Positions 1-10,619 are shown, numbered from the stretch's first letter. The stretch is DNA of 64,000 nt from Lichenifustis flavocetrariae (GCF_026130545.1 NZ_JAMOIM010000010.1:124001-188000); one strand, 5' to 3'. The notes: generated from the letters alone by a model not told the origin. Program-made: numbers and translations.

Positions 1-1
1 C

Positions 2-367
2 CGCTGGGCCGGCCCGTCCAAGGATTTCGCCGACGCCATGGCTCGGATCAACGGCCTGCTCGACGAGAAGGGACTCGCCCCCGCCGAGCGGCGCGGGCAT
101 TTCGTGGCGGCGCTCGCGCTCGTCTGGCCGGACGGGAGCCAGGAGATCGTGGAAGGCAAGGTCTTTGGACAGCTCGTCACCCCACGTGGACCGCTCGGCT
201 TCGGCTATGATCCCATGTTTTTGCCCGATGGGTACGACCGAACTTTCGGGGAGATGAGCGCGGAGGCGAAGCACGGCATCCCGGCTGACGGAAGCGAAGC
301 GCTGTCGCATCGGGCACGTGCTTTCCAGATGTTGGCGCGGCGGTGTTTCTCGCCAGCGCCGCGGTGA
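2..367 (+). CDS. rdgB: XTP/dITP diphosphatase (RdgB/HAM1 family), 5' end outside window
   Basis: Hydrolyses non-canonical purine nucleoside triphosphates (XTP, dITP, ITP) to monophosphates, keeping them out of DNA. Only the C-terminal two thirds is present; the reading frame is open to base 2. The visible part carries the family signatures: an early [10 protein letters not shown] stretch, then FGYDPMFLP, the EM..EAK segment and a C-terminal SHRARAFQ that contacts the base and phosphates. The stop at 365-367 lies inside the start of the next gene. In many proteobacteria rdgB is next to hemW; here three genes intervene. The family assignment is secure from the motifs; only the start is unseen. 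Confidence 0.95.
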   Translation, partial: RWAGPSKDFADAMARINGLLDEKGLAPAERRGHFVAALALVWPDGSQEIVEGKVFGQLVTPRGPLGFGYDPMFLPDGYDRTFGEMSAEAKHGIPADGSEALSHRARAFQMLARRCFSPAPR

Positions 368-1002
368 CGACGCCGGACGATCCTCCGATCTGGCCGGCAC
401 TGACGCTGGCCGCCATCATCGCGGCCGCGGCCTGGGTGGGCGTCGGATTGGAATTTGCCATCGCCCTTGGCCGCTGGGGGTCTGCGGCCCTGGCTCTCTG
501 GTCGCTGTTGCGATTTTTCACGATCACGACGAATCTGCTCATCGCGCTGGTGTTCACCGGCATTGCGGCGGGCCGCGTTCACTTCGCCCAGTCCTGGATC
601 ACGGCCGGGCTCGGACTGTCGATCCTGCTCGTCGGCATCGTGTTCAAGCTTCTGCTGGAAGGGGTCGTCGCAGTCGACAGCGCACTCGGGAACGCGCTGT
701 TGCATCGCGTCACGCCGGTGCTGGTGCCGCTGTTCTGGCTGGCCTTCACGCCGAAGGGCCGGCTGCGTGCCACCACCCCGCTGCTCTGGGTCGCCTACCC
801 GGTCGGGTATTTCGCCTATGCGCTCATCCGAGGCGCATGGGGCGGCATCTATCCCTATCCGTTCATGGATGTGGCGGCGATCGGATGGGGACGGACCGCC
901 ATCAACGCGCTGGTGATCGGCCTCGGCTTCACGGTCACGGGTTTCTTCTGGGTCTGGCTCGACCGCATTCTCGCGGGCCGGCGTCCCGTTCTCATCAGGT
1001 AG
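343..1002 (+). CDS. Pr6Pr family integral membrane protein
   Basis: A hydrophobic protein of 219 residues with about six predicted membrane spans and short loops. The pattern ([12 protein letters not shown] in an early helix, TPKGRL in a middle loop, YPYPFMD near residue 175) is that of the poorly characterised Pr6Pr/FAR-17a-like membrane proteins; no biochemical function is established. The ATG at 343 overlaps the end of rdgB by 25 bases, so translation is probably coupled; a later start is possible but would remove part of the first helix. It ends 4 bases before the dehydratase gene, suggesting one transcript. Family assignment is from recollection of the motif pattern. Confidence 0.75.
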   Translation: MFLASAAVTTPDDPPIWPALTLAAIIAAAAWVGVGLEFAIALGRWGSAALALWSLLRFFTITTNLLIALVFTGIAAGRVHFAQSWITAGLGLSILLVGIVFKLLLEGVVAVDSALGNALLHRVTPVLVPLFWLAFTPKGRLRATTPLLWVAYPVGYFAYALIRGAWGGIYPYPFMDVAAIGWGRTAINALVIGLGFTVTGFFWVWLDRILAGRRPVLIR

Positions 1003-1006
1003 GCTC

Positions 1007-1996
1007 ATGCTCCAGGACCCTCTCGCGATCGATTTCGCGGACATTCAGGCCGCCGCCGGGCGGATCGCCGGTCACGCTGTCCGGACTCCGCTCCTCAGCC
1101 ACCCGGACCTCGATGCCCGCACGGGCGGACGTGTGTTCCTGAAGGCCGAACCGCTGCAGCGCACCGGCTCTTTCAAGTTTCGCGGCGCCTTTAACCGGAT
1201 CGCGCAGATTGACCGGGCCCTGACGCCCGGCGGCGTCGTGGCCTTCTCGTCGGGCAATCACGGCCAGGCGGTCGCCGCGACGGCGCGCCATTTCGGCCTT
1301 CCGGCCACGATCGTCATGCCGGCCGACGCGCCAGCCATCAAGGTCGAGCTCACGCGCAGCCACGGCGCGACGATCGTGCTCTACGACCGGTTCGGCGAGG
1401 ACCGGGCCGCCATCGCGGCGCGCATCATCGCCGAGACGGGCGCCGTGCTGGTGCCGCCCTATGACGACCCGAATGTGATCGCCGGACAAGGGACCGTCGG
1501 GCTGGAGATCATGGAGGATCTGGCCGCCCTCGGTTTCGTGCCGGATCTGGTGCTGTGCTGCTGCGGCGGCGGCGGCCTGATCGCGGGCGTCGCGACGGCG
1601 GTGCGGGCGCAGGCGCCGGAGGCCGCGATCTATGCGGTCGAGCCGGAAGCCTTCGACGACACGGCCCGCTCATTGGCCAGCGGCACGCCCGAGCGCAATG
1701 CGCCCGGCGGCACGACGATCTGCGACGCCATCGTCACGCCGACACCCGGGCAGCTGACCTTCCCGATCAACCGTCGCCTGCTGGCGGGCGGACTGCGGGT
1801 GAGTGACGACGAGGTTCGCGGCGCCGTGGTCTATGCGATCCGGCACCTCAAAGTCGTGGTCGAGCCCGGCGGCGCCGTCGCGCTTGCGGCGCTGCTGGCC
1901 GGGAAGATCGATTTGAGTGGGAAAGTGGTCGTTGCGGTGCTGTCCGGCGGGAATATGGATGGAGCGTTGCTGTCGGGTATTCTCGCGGAACCGTGA
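1007..1996 (+). CDS. PLP-dependent threonine/serine dehydratase (short form)
   Basis: Fold-type II PLP enzyme of the threonine ammonia-lyase / serine racemase group; likely converts L-threonine to 2-oxobutanoate, or L-serine or hydroxyaspartate to oxo acids. At 329 residues it has the catalytic domain only and no C-terminal ACT domain, so it should not be feedback-inhibited by isoleucine like biosynthetic IlvA. Visible motifs: SFKFRGAFNR with the PLP lysine at about residue 57, SSGNHGQAVA for substrate and cofactor contacts, and the glycine loop CCGGGGLIAG that holds the PLP phosphate. It follows the Pr6Pr gene by 4 bases. Substrate (threonine, serine or threo-3-hydroxyaspartate) cannot be decided from motifs. 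Confidence 0.87.
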   Translation: MLQDPLAIDFADIQAAAGRIAGHAVRTPLLSHPDLDARTGGRVFLKAEPLQRTGSFKFRGAFNRIAQIDRALTPGGVVAFSSGNHGQAVAATARHFGLPATIVMPADAPAIKVELTRSHGATIVLYDRFGEDRAAIAARIIAETGAVLVPPYDDPNVIAGQGTVGLEIMEDLAALGFVPDLVLCCCGGGGLIAGVATAVRAQAPEAAIYAVEPEAFDDTARSLASGTPERNAPGGTTICDAIVTPTPGQLTFPINRRLLAGGLRVSDDEVRGAVVYAIRHLKVVVEPGGAVALAALLAGKIDLSGKVVVAVLSGGNMDGALLSGILAEP

Positions 1997-2106
1997 AGCG
2001 CTTCGCGCCCACCAAGACTTCGGCTGCCTGATAACGCCAAATCTTCCTTCTCGATGCTTCCTGCAATAGGCGCGTCGGTCTTGCCTCGTCCGAGTGAGTT
2101 CGCGTC

Positions 2107-2613
2107 ATGTCAGAACACCCTCCGATTTCGAGCCCCAGCGCACGCGCGACATCGCCCGGAACCGGCGCGCCTCCAAAGACTGGCTTCGCGACCCTCGTTC
2201 CTGAACTCGCAGTCACCGACATCGAGGTGAGCCTTGCCTTCTGGTGTGGTCCCCTCGGATTCAGGGTCGCCTACGACCGTCCTCTCGCCCGTTTCGCCTA
2301 CCTCGAACGAGGGCCGGCGCAGATCATGTTGTGTGAGATGAACGGTCGATGGGAGACGGGCGAAGCGGTGCGCCCCTTCGGCCGAGGCATCAATCTGCAG
2401 ATCGAGGTGGATCGGCTGGATGCGCTATTGAACGCACTCGAAACGGCGGGATGCCCGCTCTTCGAGACCCCGGCCGAGGCTTGGTATCGAGCCGGCAGCG
2501 TCGAACTGGGGCAGCGCGAGTTTCTGGTCCAGGATCCGGACGGTTACCTGTTGCGGTTCATCGAGGGCCTCGGCACGCGTTCGGTCGAGAGCGAGCGCTC
2601 GGACCCGGTGTAG
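2107..2613 (+). CDS. VOC (glyoxalase/bleomycin-resistance) family protein
   Basis: 168-residue protein with one vicinal-oxygen-chelate fold. The N-terminal 25 residues are low-complexity and Ser/Pro-rich; the domain starts at LVPELAVTDIEVSLAFW and shows the paired beta-alpha-beta-beta-beta layout, ending in FLVQDPDGYLLRFIE, the segment that in the family supplies a metal or ligand contact (the Glu of LRFIE). Bleomycin-resistance proteins bind the drug without metal, glyoxalase-type members use a divalent cation; the sequence does not settle which. The gene stands alone, 110 bases after the dehydratase, ahead of hemW. Confidence 0.8.
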   Translation: MSEHPPISSPSARATSPGTGAPPKTGFATLVPELAVTDIEVSLAFWCGPLGFRVAYDRPLARFAYLERGPAQIMLCEMNGRWETGEAVRPFGRGINLQIEVDRLDALLNALETAGCPLFETPAEAWYRAGSVELGQREFLVQDPDGYLLRFIEGLGTRSVESERSDPV

Positions 2614-2728
2614 GTGCCGTCGCAGAGCGCTGGGGATGAATGCGATGCCACACCTCGCGAAAGTGGTGCCTCCCACCCATTAACCCGCCATTTACCATGT
2701 CTTCACCGCCGTGGCATAAGCCTAGCCC

Positions 2729-3907
2729 ATGGCTCCCACCTTTCTCGGCTCCAACAGCGGTGACCCCGGTTTCGGGGTCTATGTCCATTGGCCCTTCTGT
2801 CTCTCCAAATGTCCCTATTGCGACTTCAACAGCCACGTCCGCCAGACGCCGATCGACGAAGGGCGCTTTCTCCAGGCGTTCCGGACCGAACTGGCGCACC
2901 GCGCCCGCATCGCGCCCCGCCGCATCGTCTCTTCCGTGTTCTTCGGCGGCGGCACCCCCTCGCTGATGAAGCCCGCGACGGTCGGGGCGATCCTCAATGC
3001 GATCGCGGCGCATTGGCCTTTCGCGCATGATGTCGAGGTGACGCTCGAAGCCAACCCCACGAGCGTCGAGGCGGAACGCTTCCGCGGATACCGGGACGCC
3101 GGCGTCAATCGCGTGTCGCTCGGCGTGCAGGCCATGAACGACACCGACCTCAAGGCGCTCGGTCGGTTGCACACGGCCGCCGAGGCCATGCAGGCGGTAG
3201 GCATCGCGCAATCGATCTTCGACCGTTATTCCTTCGACCTCATCTATGCCCGGCCGTTCCAGTCGCCGAGCGCCTGGAAGTTGGAACTCGCCGAGGCGAT
3301 CGATCGCGCGGCCGAGCACCTGTCGCTCTATCAGCTGACCATCGAGGCCGACACGATGTTCGAGAAGCTCCACCGGGCCGGCAAGCTGACGGTCCCGGAC
3401 GCCGATCAAGCCCGCGCGCTGTGGGACGTCACCCAGGAAGTGACGAGCCTCCACGGTCTGCCGGCCTATGAGATCTCCAACCACGCCCGTCCGGGGGCCG
3501 AGTCGCGCCACAACCTGATCTATTGGCGCTATGGGGAATATGCCGGCGTCGGTCCCGGGGCCCATGGCCGGCTCCGCACTCAGGCGGGCCAACGTCGCGC
3601 GCATTCGACCGAGCGGCATCCCGAAATGTGGCTGACGGTGGTGGAGGGCGAAGGGCACGGGCTCGTCACCGACGATCCACTGTCCCGCGAGGAACAGGGC
3701 GACGAATTTCTCGTGATGGGGCTCCGGTTGACCGAGGGCATCGACCCGCGCCGCTACACGGAACTCTCCGGCCGCAGGCTCAACGACGCGACGATCGACG
3801 ACCTCGTCGAGCAAGGCATGGTGGCTCGCACCCGCGACGGCCGCCTGCGCGTGACGCAGGAGGGTTTCCCGGTGCTCGACATGGTCGTGGCCGAATTGGC
3901 CTCTTGA
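2729..3907 (+). CDS. hemW: Radical SAM heme chaperone HemW
   Basis: HemW binds heme and a [4Fe-4S] cluster and delivers heme to respiratory enzymes; it was formerly misannotated as an oxygen-independent coproporphyrinogen oxidase. The radical-SAM motif CLSKCPYC (Cys 24, 28, 31) follows VYVHWPF, typical of HemW. Further family signatures are FFGGGTPSL, EANPTSVE, RVSLGVQ, and the C-terminal EYAGVGPGAHGR segment. At 392 residues it is full length. The upstream gap contains TTAA-N7-TTTA at 2680-2694, a near match to a CtrA half-site pair, too weak to call. Confidence 0.94.
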   Translation: MAPTFLGSNSGDPGFGVYVHWPFCLSKCPYCDFNSHVRQTPIDEGRFLQAFRTELAHRARIAPRRIVSSVFFGGGTPSLMKPATVGAILNAIAAHWPFAHDVEVTLEANPTSVEAERFRGYRDAGVNRVSLGVQAMNDTDLKALGRLHTAAEAMQAVGIAQSIFDRYSFDLIYARPFQSPSAWKLELAEAIDRAAEHLSLYQLTIEADTMFEKLHRAGKLTVPDADQARALWDVTQEVTSLHGLPAYEISNHARPGAESRHNLIYWRYGEYAGVGPGAHGRLRTQAGQRRAHSTERHPEMWLTVVEGEGHGLVTDDPLSREEQGDEFLVMGLRLTEGIDPRRYTELSGRRLNDATIDDLVEQGMVARTRDGRLRVTQEGFPVLDMVVAELAS

Positions 3908-4073
3908 GGCGAGGGGGTCCTAGAACGGGCTCCGTCTATATCGCCCCCGCGTAGATCGGAGTCGTAGTTTCGGCCGCCGCCCCGTGGTTCTCAAATGCGA
4001 TGGATTTCGACGCGTTAAATCGAATTGTGCGGTACTCCGACGACCAACCACAATCTGTCCGGATAGCAGCACA

Positions 4074-4961
4074 ATGCGCCCCGATCTGGCCGATCTCGAT
4101 GCCTTTGCGGCGGTGGCCCGCGCCCGCAGCTTTCGCGGCGCGGCGGCGCTTAGAGGCGTCTCGGCGTCGGCGCTGAGCGATGCCATCCGCCGCCTGGAAT
4201 TGCGACTTGGCTTGCGCCTCTTGAACAGGACGACACGGAGCGTCACCCCGACGGAAGCCGGGCAGCGACTTCTCGAGCGGCTCGGCCCCGCCCTCGAGGC
4301 GCTCCTGGGCGCTGTCGATGCCGTGAACGACTTTCGAGAAAGTCCGACCGGCACACTGAGACTCAACGTGCCGACGATCGTGGCGAGGCGTGTCCTGCCG
4401 CCTATCGCGACGCGATTCCTCGCCGCTCACCCGGGTGTGACCCTGGACGTGACCACGAACGACGCCCTCATCGACGTGCTCGCAGCCGGCTTCGATGCCG
4501 GTATCCGCTATGACGAACGGATCGAGCGCGACATGATCGCCGTGCCGATCGGGCCGCGCCGCCAACGCTATGTGAGCGCGGCCGCGCCTTCCTACATCGC
4601 GGCGCGGGGTCGGCCGTCGCATCCAGGCGACCTTCTCGATCACGCCTGTATCCGTCATCGCTTCGCCAGCGGCGTCATCGTCGCATGGGAATTCGAACGG
4701 AACGGCGAAGTCGTGCGACTCACGCCCGACGGGCCTCTTGTGGCCTCGACCTTCGATCTCGAAATCGCCGCGGCCCTGGCGGGACTCGGCATCATCTTCA
4801 CGTTCGAGGATTTTCTCGGCCCGGCTCTCGCGGACGGCAGTCTGGAGCCCATTCTGGAGGATTGGTGGCAGAGCTTTTCGGGCCCCTTCCTGTATTATCC
4901 GAGCCGCACCCACATGCCGGGGCCGCTCCGGGCCTTCGTGGATTTCATCAAGGCCGGCTGA
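4074..4961 (+). CDS. LysR family transcriptional regulator
   Basis: A 295-residue LTTR. The start at 4074 gives the usual N-terminus MRPDLADLDAFAAVARARSF; the frame is open further upstream, but the extra 30 residues would be unlike the family. The winged HTH covers residues 5-65, with the recognition region around SASALSDAIRRLE and RLLNRTTRSVTPTEAG. The substrate-binding half starts near residue 88 (SPTGTLRLNVP). It resembles the subgroup often found beside oxidoreductases or efflux genes, but neither neighbour (hemW upstream, a convergent PBP-activator gene downstream) is an obvious target. Effector unknown. Confidence 0.9.
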   Translation: MRPDLADLDAFAAVARARSFRGAAALRGVSASALSDAIRRLELRLGLRLLNRTTRSVTPTEAGQRLLERLGPALEALLGAVDAVNDFRESPTGTLRLNVPTIVARRVLPPIATRFLAAHPGVTLDVTTNDALIDVLAAGFDAGIRYDERIERDMIAVPIGPRRQRYVSAAAPSYIAARGRPSHPGDLLDHACIRHRFASGVIVAWEFERNGEVVRLTPDGPLVASTFDLEIAAALAGLGIIFTFEDFLGPALADGSLEPILEDWWQSFSGPFLYYPSRTHMPGPLRAFVDFIKAG

Positions 4962-4997
4962 CGGCCCCCCGCCAGCCCGATGCCGAACCTGTACAGC

Positions 4998-6218
4998 CTA
5001 TTGCGTCGATGCGGTCGCCGAGAAGGTGCGGGGCGCCGGACTGACGGTGGTCGCGGCACCATTGTTGATCTGCAAGACCGCAAGGCCGCGCTCATTCAGC
5101 CCGTCGGGTCGGAATCGGAACACGCCGTCGGCTCCATTAAAGCCCGAACTGTTGGTGAGAATATTCTCGTTGAACCGGCTCGCACCCTGGGTGCGGGTCA
5201 GAGCAGCCACCAACGAGACGGAATCATAGGCCAGGGTCGCGATACGGGTCGGATCCGCCCCGTATTTGGCACGGTAGCGGCCCGCGAAGGCATTGAATCC
5301 GGTGTTCTCTGGAGTCGCGAACCATGCGCCCTGCAGGGCGGGAAGCTTCAGCACGCGGGCGTCGTTCCAAACCCCGGTTCCCAGGATTTGGACCTTGTGA
5401 CTGTCGATCCCGTTCGCCGTGAGGGCCTGGGCGACACCCGCCATGGCATCGGCCTGTTCGGGTATGAACAGAGCGTCGATGCGCGGCAGGTCGCCGGCGA
5501 TTCGCTGCACGGCGGCGGCGGACTGGCCGGGCGTGTAGCGCTCGATCGCCTCGACCCGCACGCCACGCTTGGCCGCCGCGGCCTGGAACTCCGCCAGGGC
5601 GACATTGCCATAATCATTCTCGGGCACCAGGGCCGCAAAGGATTTCTTGCCCTGCTGGGCCGCGTAGTCGACGATCCGGTCGACGTAGTTCTCGATCAGG
5701 AACGACAGGAGATAGACGCCGTTCGAAGCCGCGCTCGTGTCGGTCGAATAGCCGATGACCGGACGGCCGGCGCCCTTCGCGACCCGCGCGGCTTCACGCA
5801 CGCTGTTGGCAAAGAGCGGCCCGAGGATCAGTTCGGCGCCTTCGTTGACGGCCGCCTGCGTGGCGTCACGCGCGCCGTCGGGCGTGCCGCGATCGTCCTT
5901 CACCAAAATCGTCAGGTCGTTCGAGCCCGATTCCGTATAGGCGAGTTCGGCCGCATTGCGTAACGCCGTCCCGACCCCGCTCGATGCCCCGTTCTGCGTC
6001 AGAGGCAGGATGAGCGCCACTTTGGTGGGGCCGCTTCCGATGCTGGTTGACGCCGCCGGCGTCAGAGACTTCGACTGCACCGGCGCGAGAGGAGCCGCCA
6101 TCATGGCTTCGTTGGGTCCGGCGGGCGGGCCGCCGACCCCGATCTGGCTGCACCCAGCCAGCATCGCCGCGAAGCCGAGCGCAGACCCGACCGTCTTCAG
6201 TCTCTTCGCCGTCGCCAT
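4998..6218 (-). CDS. Penicillin-binding protein activator lipoprotein (LpoA/YraM-like)
   Basis: Outer-membrane lipoprotein with a periplasmic-binding-protein type I fold that in E. coli (LpoA) activates PBP1a. The start at 6218 gives MATAKRLKTVGSALGFA followed by the lipobox LAGC with the lipidated Cys near residue 22. The body carries VALILPLTQNGASSGVG, the LVLGPLFANSV-like stretch ELILGPLF and FIPEQADAM, all typical of the YraM C-terminal domain. At 406 residues it is the short alphaproteobacterial form without the N-terminal TPR part of E. coli LpoA. It is divergent from rsmI-yraN, the conserved yraM/yraL/yraN neighbourhood, supporting the call. Confidence 0.87.
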   Translation of the reverse strand: MATAKRLKTVGSALGFAAMLAGCSQIGVGGPPAGPNEAMMAAPLAPVQSKSLTPAASTSIGSGPTKVALILPLTQNGASSGVGTALRNAAELAYTESGSNDLTILVKDDRGTPDGARDATQAAVNEGAELILGPLFANSVREAARVAKGAGRPVIGYSTDTSAASNGVYLLSFLIENYVDRIVDYAAQQGKKSFAALVPENDYGNVALAEFQAAAAKRGVRVEAIERYTPGQSAAAVQRIAGDLPRIDALFIPEQADAMAGVAQALTANGIDSHKVQILGTGVWNDARVLKLPALQGAWFATPENTGFNAFAGRYRAKYGADPTRIATLAYDSVSLVAALTRTQGASRFNENILTNSSGFNGADGVFRFRPDGLNERGLAVLQINNGAATTVSPAPRTFSATASTQ

Positions 6219-6417
6219 GCCGATCCCTCGTCGCCTGTCCCGCCGCAACCGGGCCGGCCTCTGCCATATGCACATGGCGCTATTTATGGAAAGAGCACTC
6301 ATCCGGCAAACACAAGGTGCTGGATAGATGGCGACCGTGTCGAATGAGAACCTCTCTTGTTCTTTTCAACACTACAAGCGTCCGATATAAAGAACGATCT
6401 GAAGATCTGGAGAGCCT

Positions 6418-7368
6418 ATGACCAGGAGCGGCGACGAGCAGGGTACCTCCGGTCCGCGACCCGCCGGCGCAAGTTTCACAGCCCTCGGTCTTCGCGCCGA
6501 AGCGGAAACCTTGACGCCGGGCCTCCATGTCGTCGCGACCCCGATCGGCAATCTGGGTGACATCTCGTTTCGGGCGGTGGCGACCCTGGCGGCGGCCGAC
6601 ACGATCATCGCCGAGGACACCCGCGTCACGAAAGTTCTGCTCGCCCATTACGGGATCGCGACGCCGCTCGTGACCTATCACGAGCATAATGCGGCCGTGA
6701 TGCGCCCGCATCTCCTGGCGCGGCTGAAGGCCGGTGCGGCTCTGGCGCTCGTGTCGGACGCCGGGACGCCGCTCGTGTCCGACCCAGGCTACAAGCTCGT
6801 CTCCGAAGCGCTGGCCGAGCATATTCCGGTGATCCCGATCCCGGGTGCGTCGGCCGTGCTGGCCGCCCTGGTGGTCGCAGGGCTGCCCACCGACCGCTTC
6901 TTCTTCGAAGGCTTCCTGCCGCCCAAGAGCGCCGCCCGACGCGCTCGCATCGCGGTTCTCGCTGCTGTCCCCGGCACGCTCGTGTTCTTCGAATCCGGGC
7001 GGCGGATCACCGAAACCTTGGCCGACCTCGCGGCCGTGCTCGGCCCGCGGCAAGCCGCGATCGCCCGGGAATTGACCAAACATTATGAGACGGTCCGGCG
7101 CGGCCCGCTGCCCGAGCTTGCCGCGACCTTGGCCACAGAAGACCCGCCCAAGGGGGAAATCGTGCTCCTGGTCGGGCCTCCCGACACAGAGATCAGCGAG
7201 CTGACTCCCGAGGAACTCGACGTCAAGCTTCGTGCCGCCCTGGAACGTCTGGCCGTCAAGGACGCTTCCGCCGTCGTGGCCGCCGAAACAGGCCTGCCAC
7301 GCCGTCAGATCTATGCACGAGCCGTGGAACTGACCGCCGAGCGGCGTGGCCGGCTGAATGAGGACTGA
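6418..7368 (+). CDS. rsmI: 16S rRNA (cytidine(1402)-2'-O)-methyltransferase RsmI
   Basis: Methylates the 2'-OH of C1402 in the decoding centre of 16S rRNA using SAM. The tetrapyrrole-methylase fold is clear: VATPIGNLGDIS near residue 40, AEDTRVTKVLL, the SDAGTPLVSDPG loop, and PGASAVLAAL. A 35-residue leader precedes the domain; a later start is possible. The last 11 bases overlap yraN, a conserved translational coupling. The C-terminal part (ELDVKLRAALERLAVKDASA) matches the usual HTH-like tail. Confidence 0.95.
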   Translation: MTRSGDEQGTSGPRPAGASFTALGLRAEAETLTPGLHVVATPIGNLGDISFRAVATLAAADTIIAEDTRVTKVLLAHYGIATPLVTYHEHNAAVMRPHLLARLKAGAALALVSDAGTPLVSDPGYKLVSEALAEHIPVIPIPGASAVLAALVVAGLPTDRFFFEGFLPPKSAARRARIAVLAAVPGTLVFFESGRRITETLADLAAVLGPRQAAIARELTKHYETVRRGPLPELAATLATEDPPKGEIVLLVGPPDTEISELTPEELDVKLRAALERLAVKDASAVVAAETGLPRRQIYARAVELTAERRGRLNED

Positions 7369-7738
7369 CCCGAGCCGTCGGCGGCAGCAAACCTATCTTG
7401 CGGGTCACCGGGCGGAACGGTTTGCCTTGATCTGGCTGGCCCTCCGCGGCTACCGCATCCTGGCCCGCCGCTATCAGGTCCACGGCGGCGAAATCGACCT
7501 GGTCGTGCGGCGCGGGGCAACGGTGGCCTTTGTCGAGGTCAAGGCGCGGCCGACGCGGGACGAAGCCCTCCAGGTCCTCACGGAGGCCAAGCGCCGCCGC
7601 ATCGAGCGCGCGGCAGCCGTCTGGCTTTCACGCAACCCTTGGGCATCAGCCTCCGTGTTGCGCGGCGACGCCGTTGTGATCGCCTCGCGTCGATTGCCCC
7701 TGCATATTGAAGCCGCATTCGAGTTGCGGATCGGCTGA
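7358..7738 (+). CDS. YraN/UPF0102 family predicted endonuclease
   Basis: 126-residue protein of the UPF0102 family with the restriction-endonuclease-like core: GHRAERFALIWLALRGY, then GGEIDLVVRRGATVAFVEVKAR, which gives the D-x(n)-ExK catalytic arrangement (D, E and K of the VEVK strand). The family is near-universal beside rsmI but its physiological substrate is not firmly established. It starts 11 bases inside rsmI. In related genomes gshB often follows; here a small secreted protein gene does. Confidence 0.9.
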   Translation: MRTDPSRRRQQTYLAGHRAERFALIWLALRGYRILARRYQVHGGEIDLVVRRGATVAFVEVKARPTRDEALQVLTEAKRRRIERAAAVWLSRNPWASASVLRGDAVVIASRRLPLHIEAAFELRIG

Positions 7739-7812
7739 GCAGGAACGGGCTTGCAGCGAGCCGGACTGCGCAACGGCATAGGTGACCGATGCGCCACCTT
7801 AGATCGTTCACA

Positions 7813-7827
7813 TGCAAGTGATTTGCA
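7813..7827. promoter_or_regulatory. Candidate Fur/Mur-type operator
   Basis: TGCAAGTGATTTGCA is an imperfect 7-1-7 inverted repeat (6 of 7 pairs), the geometry of Fur-superfamily boxes, 53 bases upstream of the small secreted protein gene at 7880 and just before an AT-rich CATATATA stretch that could be its -10. Assignment to Fur or Mur is inference from symmetry. Confidence 0.45.
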
Positions 7828-7879
7828 TACGTATCAATCGGCCATATATACCTCTGGCATCGAAAGTCGGAGGACAGAT

Positions 7880-8158
7880 ATGCGTGCAACGAATGGAATT
7901 TCAGTCTTGGCCGCTTTGATCGCCGGCGTGGCGATTGTGGGCGCGGCAACGACCGCGAATGCGGAAACGGCTCGGAAAGTGTCGTCCGCGACCAATGCTC
8001 AGTATCAGGCGCGTTACGACTACGTGCCGGCCACGCAACCCCAGGTCGCCCGGCCCCAGGCTGTTACCCAGCCGCAAGCCGATACGGCATCTGACAACTC
8101 GGCACCGGACAAGGACATCTACTTCTACCATGCCATGGGCACGATGAGCCGGCCCTGA
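7880..8158 (+). CDS. Small exported protein of unknown function
   Basis: 92 residues with a clear Sec signal peptide: MRATNG, a hydrophobic stretch ISVLAALIAGVAIVGAA and a cleavage site after TANA. The mature 65 residues are Gln/Pro/Ala-rich (ATQPQVARPQAVTQPQ), probably disordered, ending in a conspicuous DKDIYFYHAMGTMSRP. The ATG at 7880 is preceded by GGAGGA at 7869-7874, so it is preferred over longer in-frame starts. No family recognised. A Fur/Mur-like box lies upstream and a strong terminator downstream, so it is a self-contained transcription unit. Confidence 0.7.
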   Translation: MRATNGISVLAALIAGVAIVGAATTANAETARKVSSATNAQYQARYDYVPATQPQVARPQAVTQPQADTASDNSAPDKDIYFYHAMGTMSRP

Positions 8159-8199
8159 CGCCAAGCTCTAAATATTCGTCAAACTCCAAGTAGTTTATT

Positions 8200-8238
8200 G
8201 GCAGCCGCCACTTTCGTGGTCCTGGCTGCCTTTTTTTT
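8200..8238 (+). terminator. Rho-independent terminator of the small exported protein gene
   Basis: GGCAGCC (8200-8206) pairs with GGCTGCC (8224-8230), with an inner CCAC/GTGG pairing in the loop, followed by eight T residues (8231-8238). It lies 42 bases after the stop at 8158. Confidence 0.9.
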
Positions 8239-8315
8239 ATCGAACGCCTGCACATCGAGGATAGGTTCGCACTCGGCGCTTGAAGCGTTGTCCCCGCTCT
8301 GTGATATGGGTTGGC

Positions 8316-8840
8316 ATGAGCGATCCGGTGGCGACCCGCCCCTTCATCATGGCCAGCATGGTCCAAGCGAGCCGCAAATGGCGAAAACTCGCCCAGGTGG
8401 CCTTGGCCGTGCATGGCATCTCACAGGCGCGCGCCTCGGCCCTCGTGTGGGTCCACCGCCTGGGCGGAGGTGTCCGCCAGGTCGTGCTCGCGAGCTATAT
8501 CGGCATCGAAGGAACATCTCTGGTCCGACTACTGGACGAACTGAGTTCCGCCGGCTTGGTCCTCCGCAAGGATGATCCCAGCGACAGGCGTGCCAAGACC
8601 ATCTGGCTGACCCAGGAAGGCGAGCGTCTCGCCGAGGAGGTCGAAACGGTTTTGAGGGACCTCAGAGAGCGTGTGCTCGACGGTATCGACATCGGAGACG
8701 TCGATGCGACCCTTAGGGTCTGCGGCGCCATTGAACGATCGGCCGCCCTGGCCTGCAGCGGTTCACTGTCGATCCTGGACGGAAACGTTCTCGTCACCGA
8801 GGGGACGATTGGATCAGCCGACCCCAAGATAGATGACTGA
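8316..8840 (+). CDS. MarR family transcriptional regulator
   Basis: 174-residue winged-helix regulator. The start at 8316 (MSDPVATRPF) removes an unlikely 12-residue extension. The HTH and wing are visible at about residues 60-110: LASYIGIEGTSLVRLLDELSSAGLVLRKDDPSDRRAKTIWLT, in which DPSDRRAK is the MarR wing. The C-terminal helix is followed by a roughly 20-residue tail. It is convergent with ettA and has no obvious target gene beside it; autoregulation is the usual arrangement in the family. Confidence 0.9.
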   Translation: MSDPVATRPFIMASMVQASRKWRKLAQVALAVHGISQARASALVWVHRLGGGVRQVVLASYIGIEGTSLVRLLDELSSAGLVLRKDDPSDRRAKTIWLTQEGERLAEEVETVLRDLRERVLDGIDIGDVDATLRVCGAIERSAALACSGSLSILDGNVLVTEGTIGSADPKIDD

Positions 8841-8966
8841 CGTTCTTGAAAGCCCGCGGAAGTAGGTCGGCCCATCCAGGGCTCAGACGCACATCCGCGG
8901 CTTGAACCTGAGCCGCCTCGGCGAGCCCTCGGACAGGATAACCTGAACCGAGGGGGCTTTACGACT

Positions 8967-10619
<1,653 letters not shown>

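Noticed and set aside
2680-2694. TTAA-N7-TTTA upstream of hemW as a CtrA site
   Set aside because: One mismatch in a short motif and no cell-cycle link; the exact site before ftsE is far better.
8841-8966. Inverted AGCCC/GGGCT pairing between the MarR gene and ettA as terminator
   Set aside because: The stem is bulged and has no T-run on either strand.
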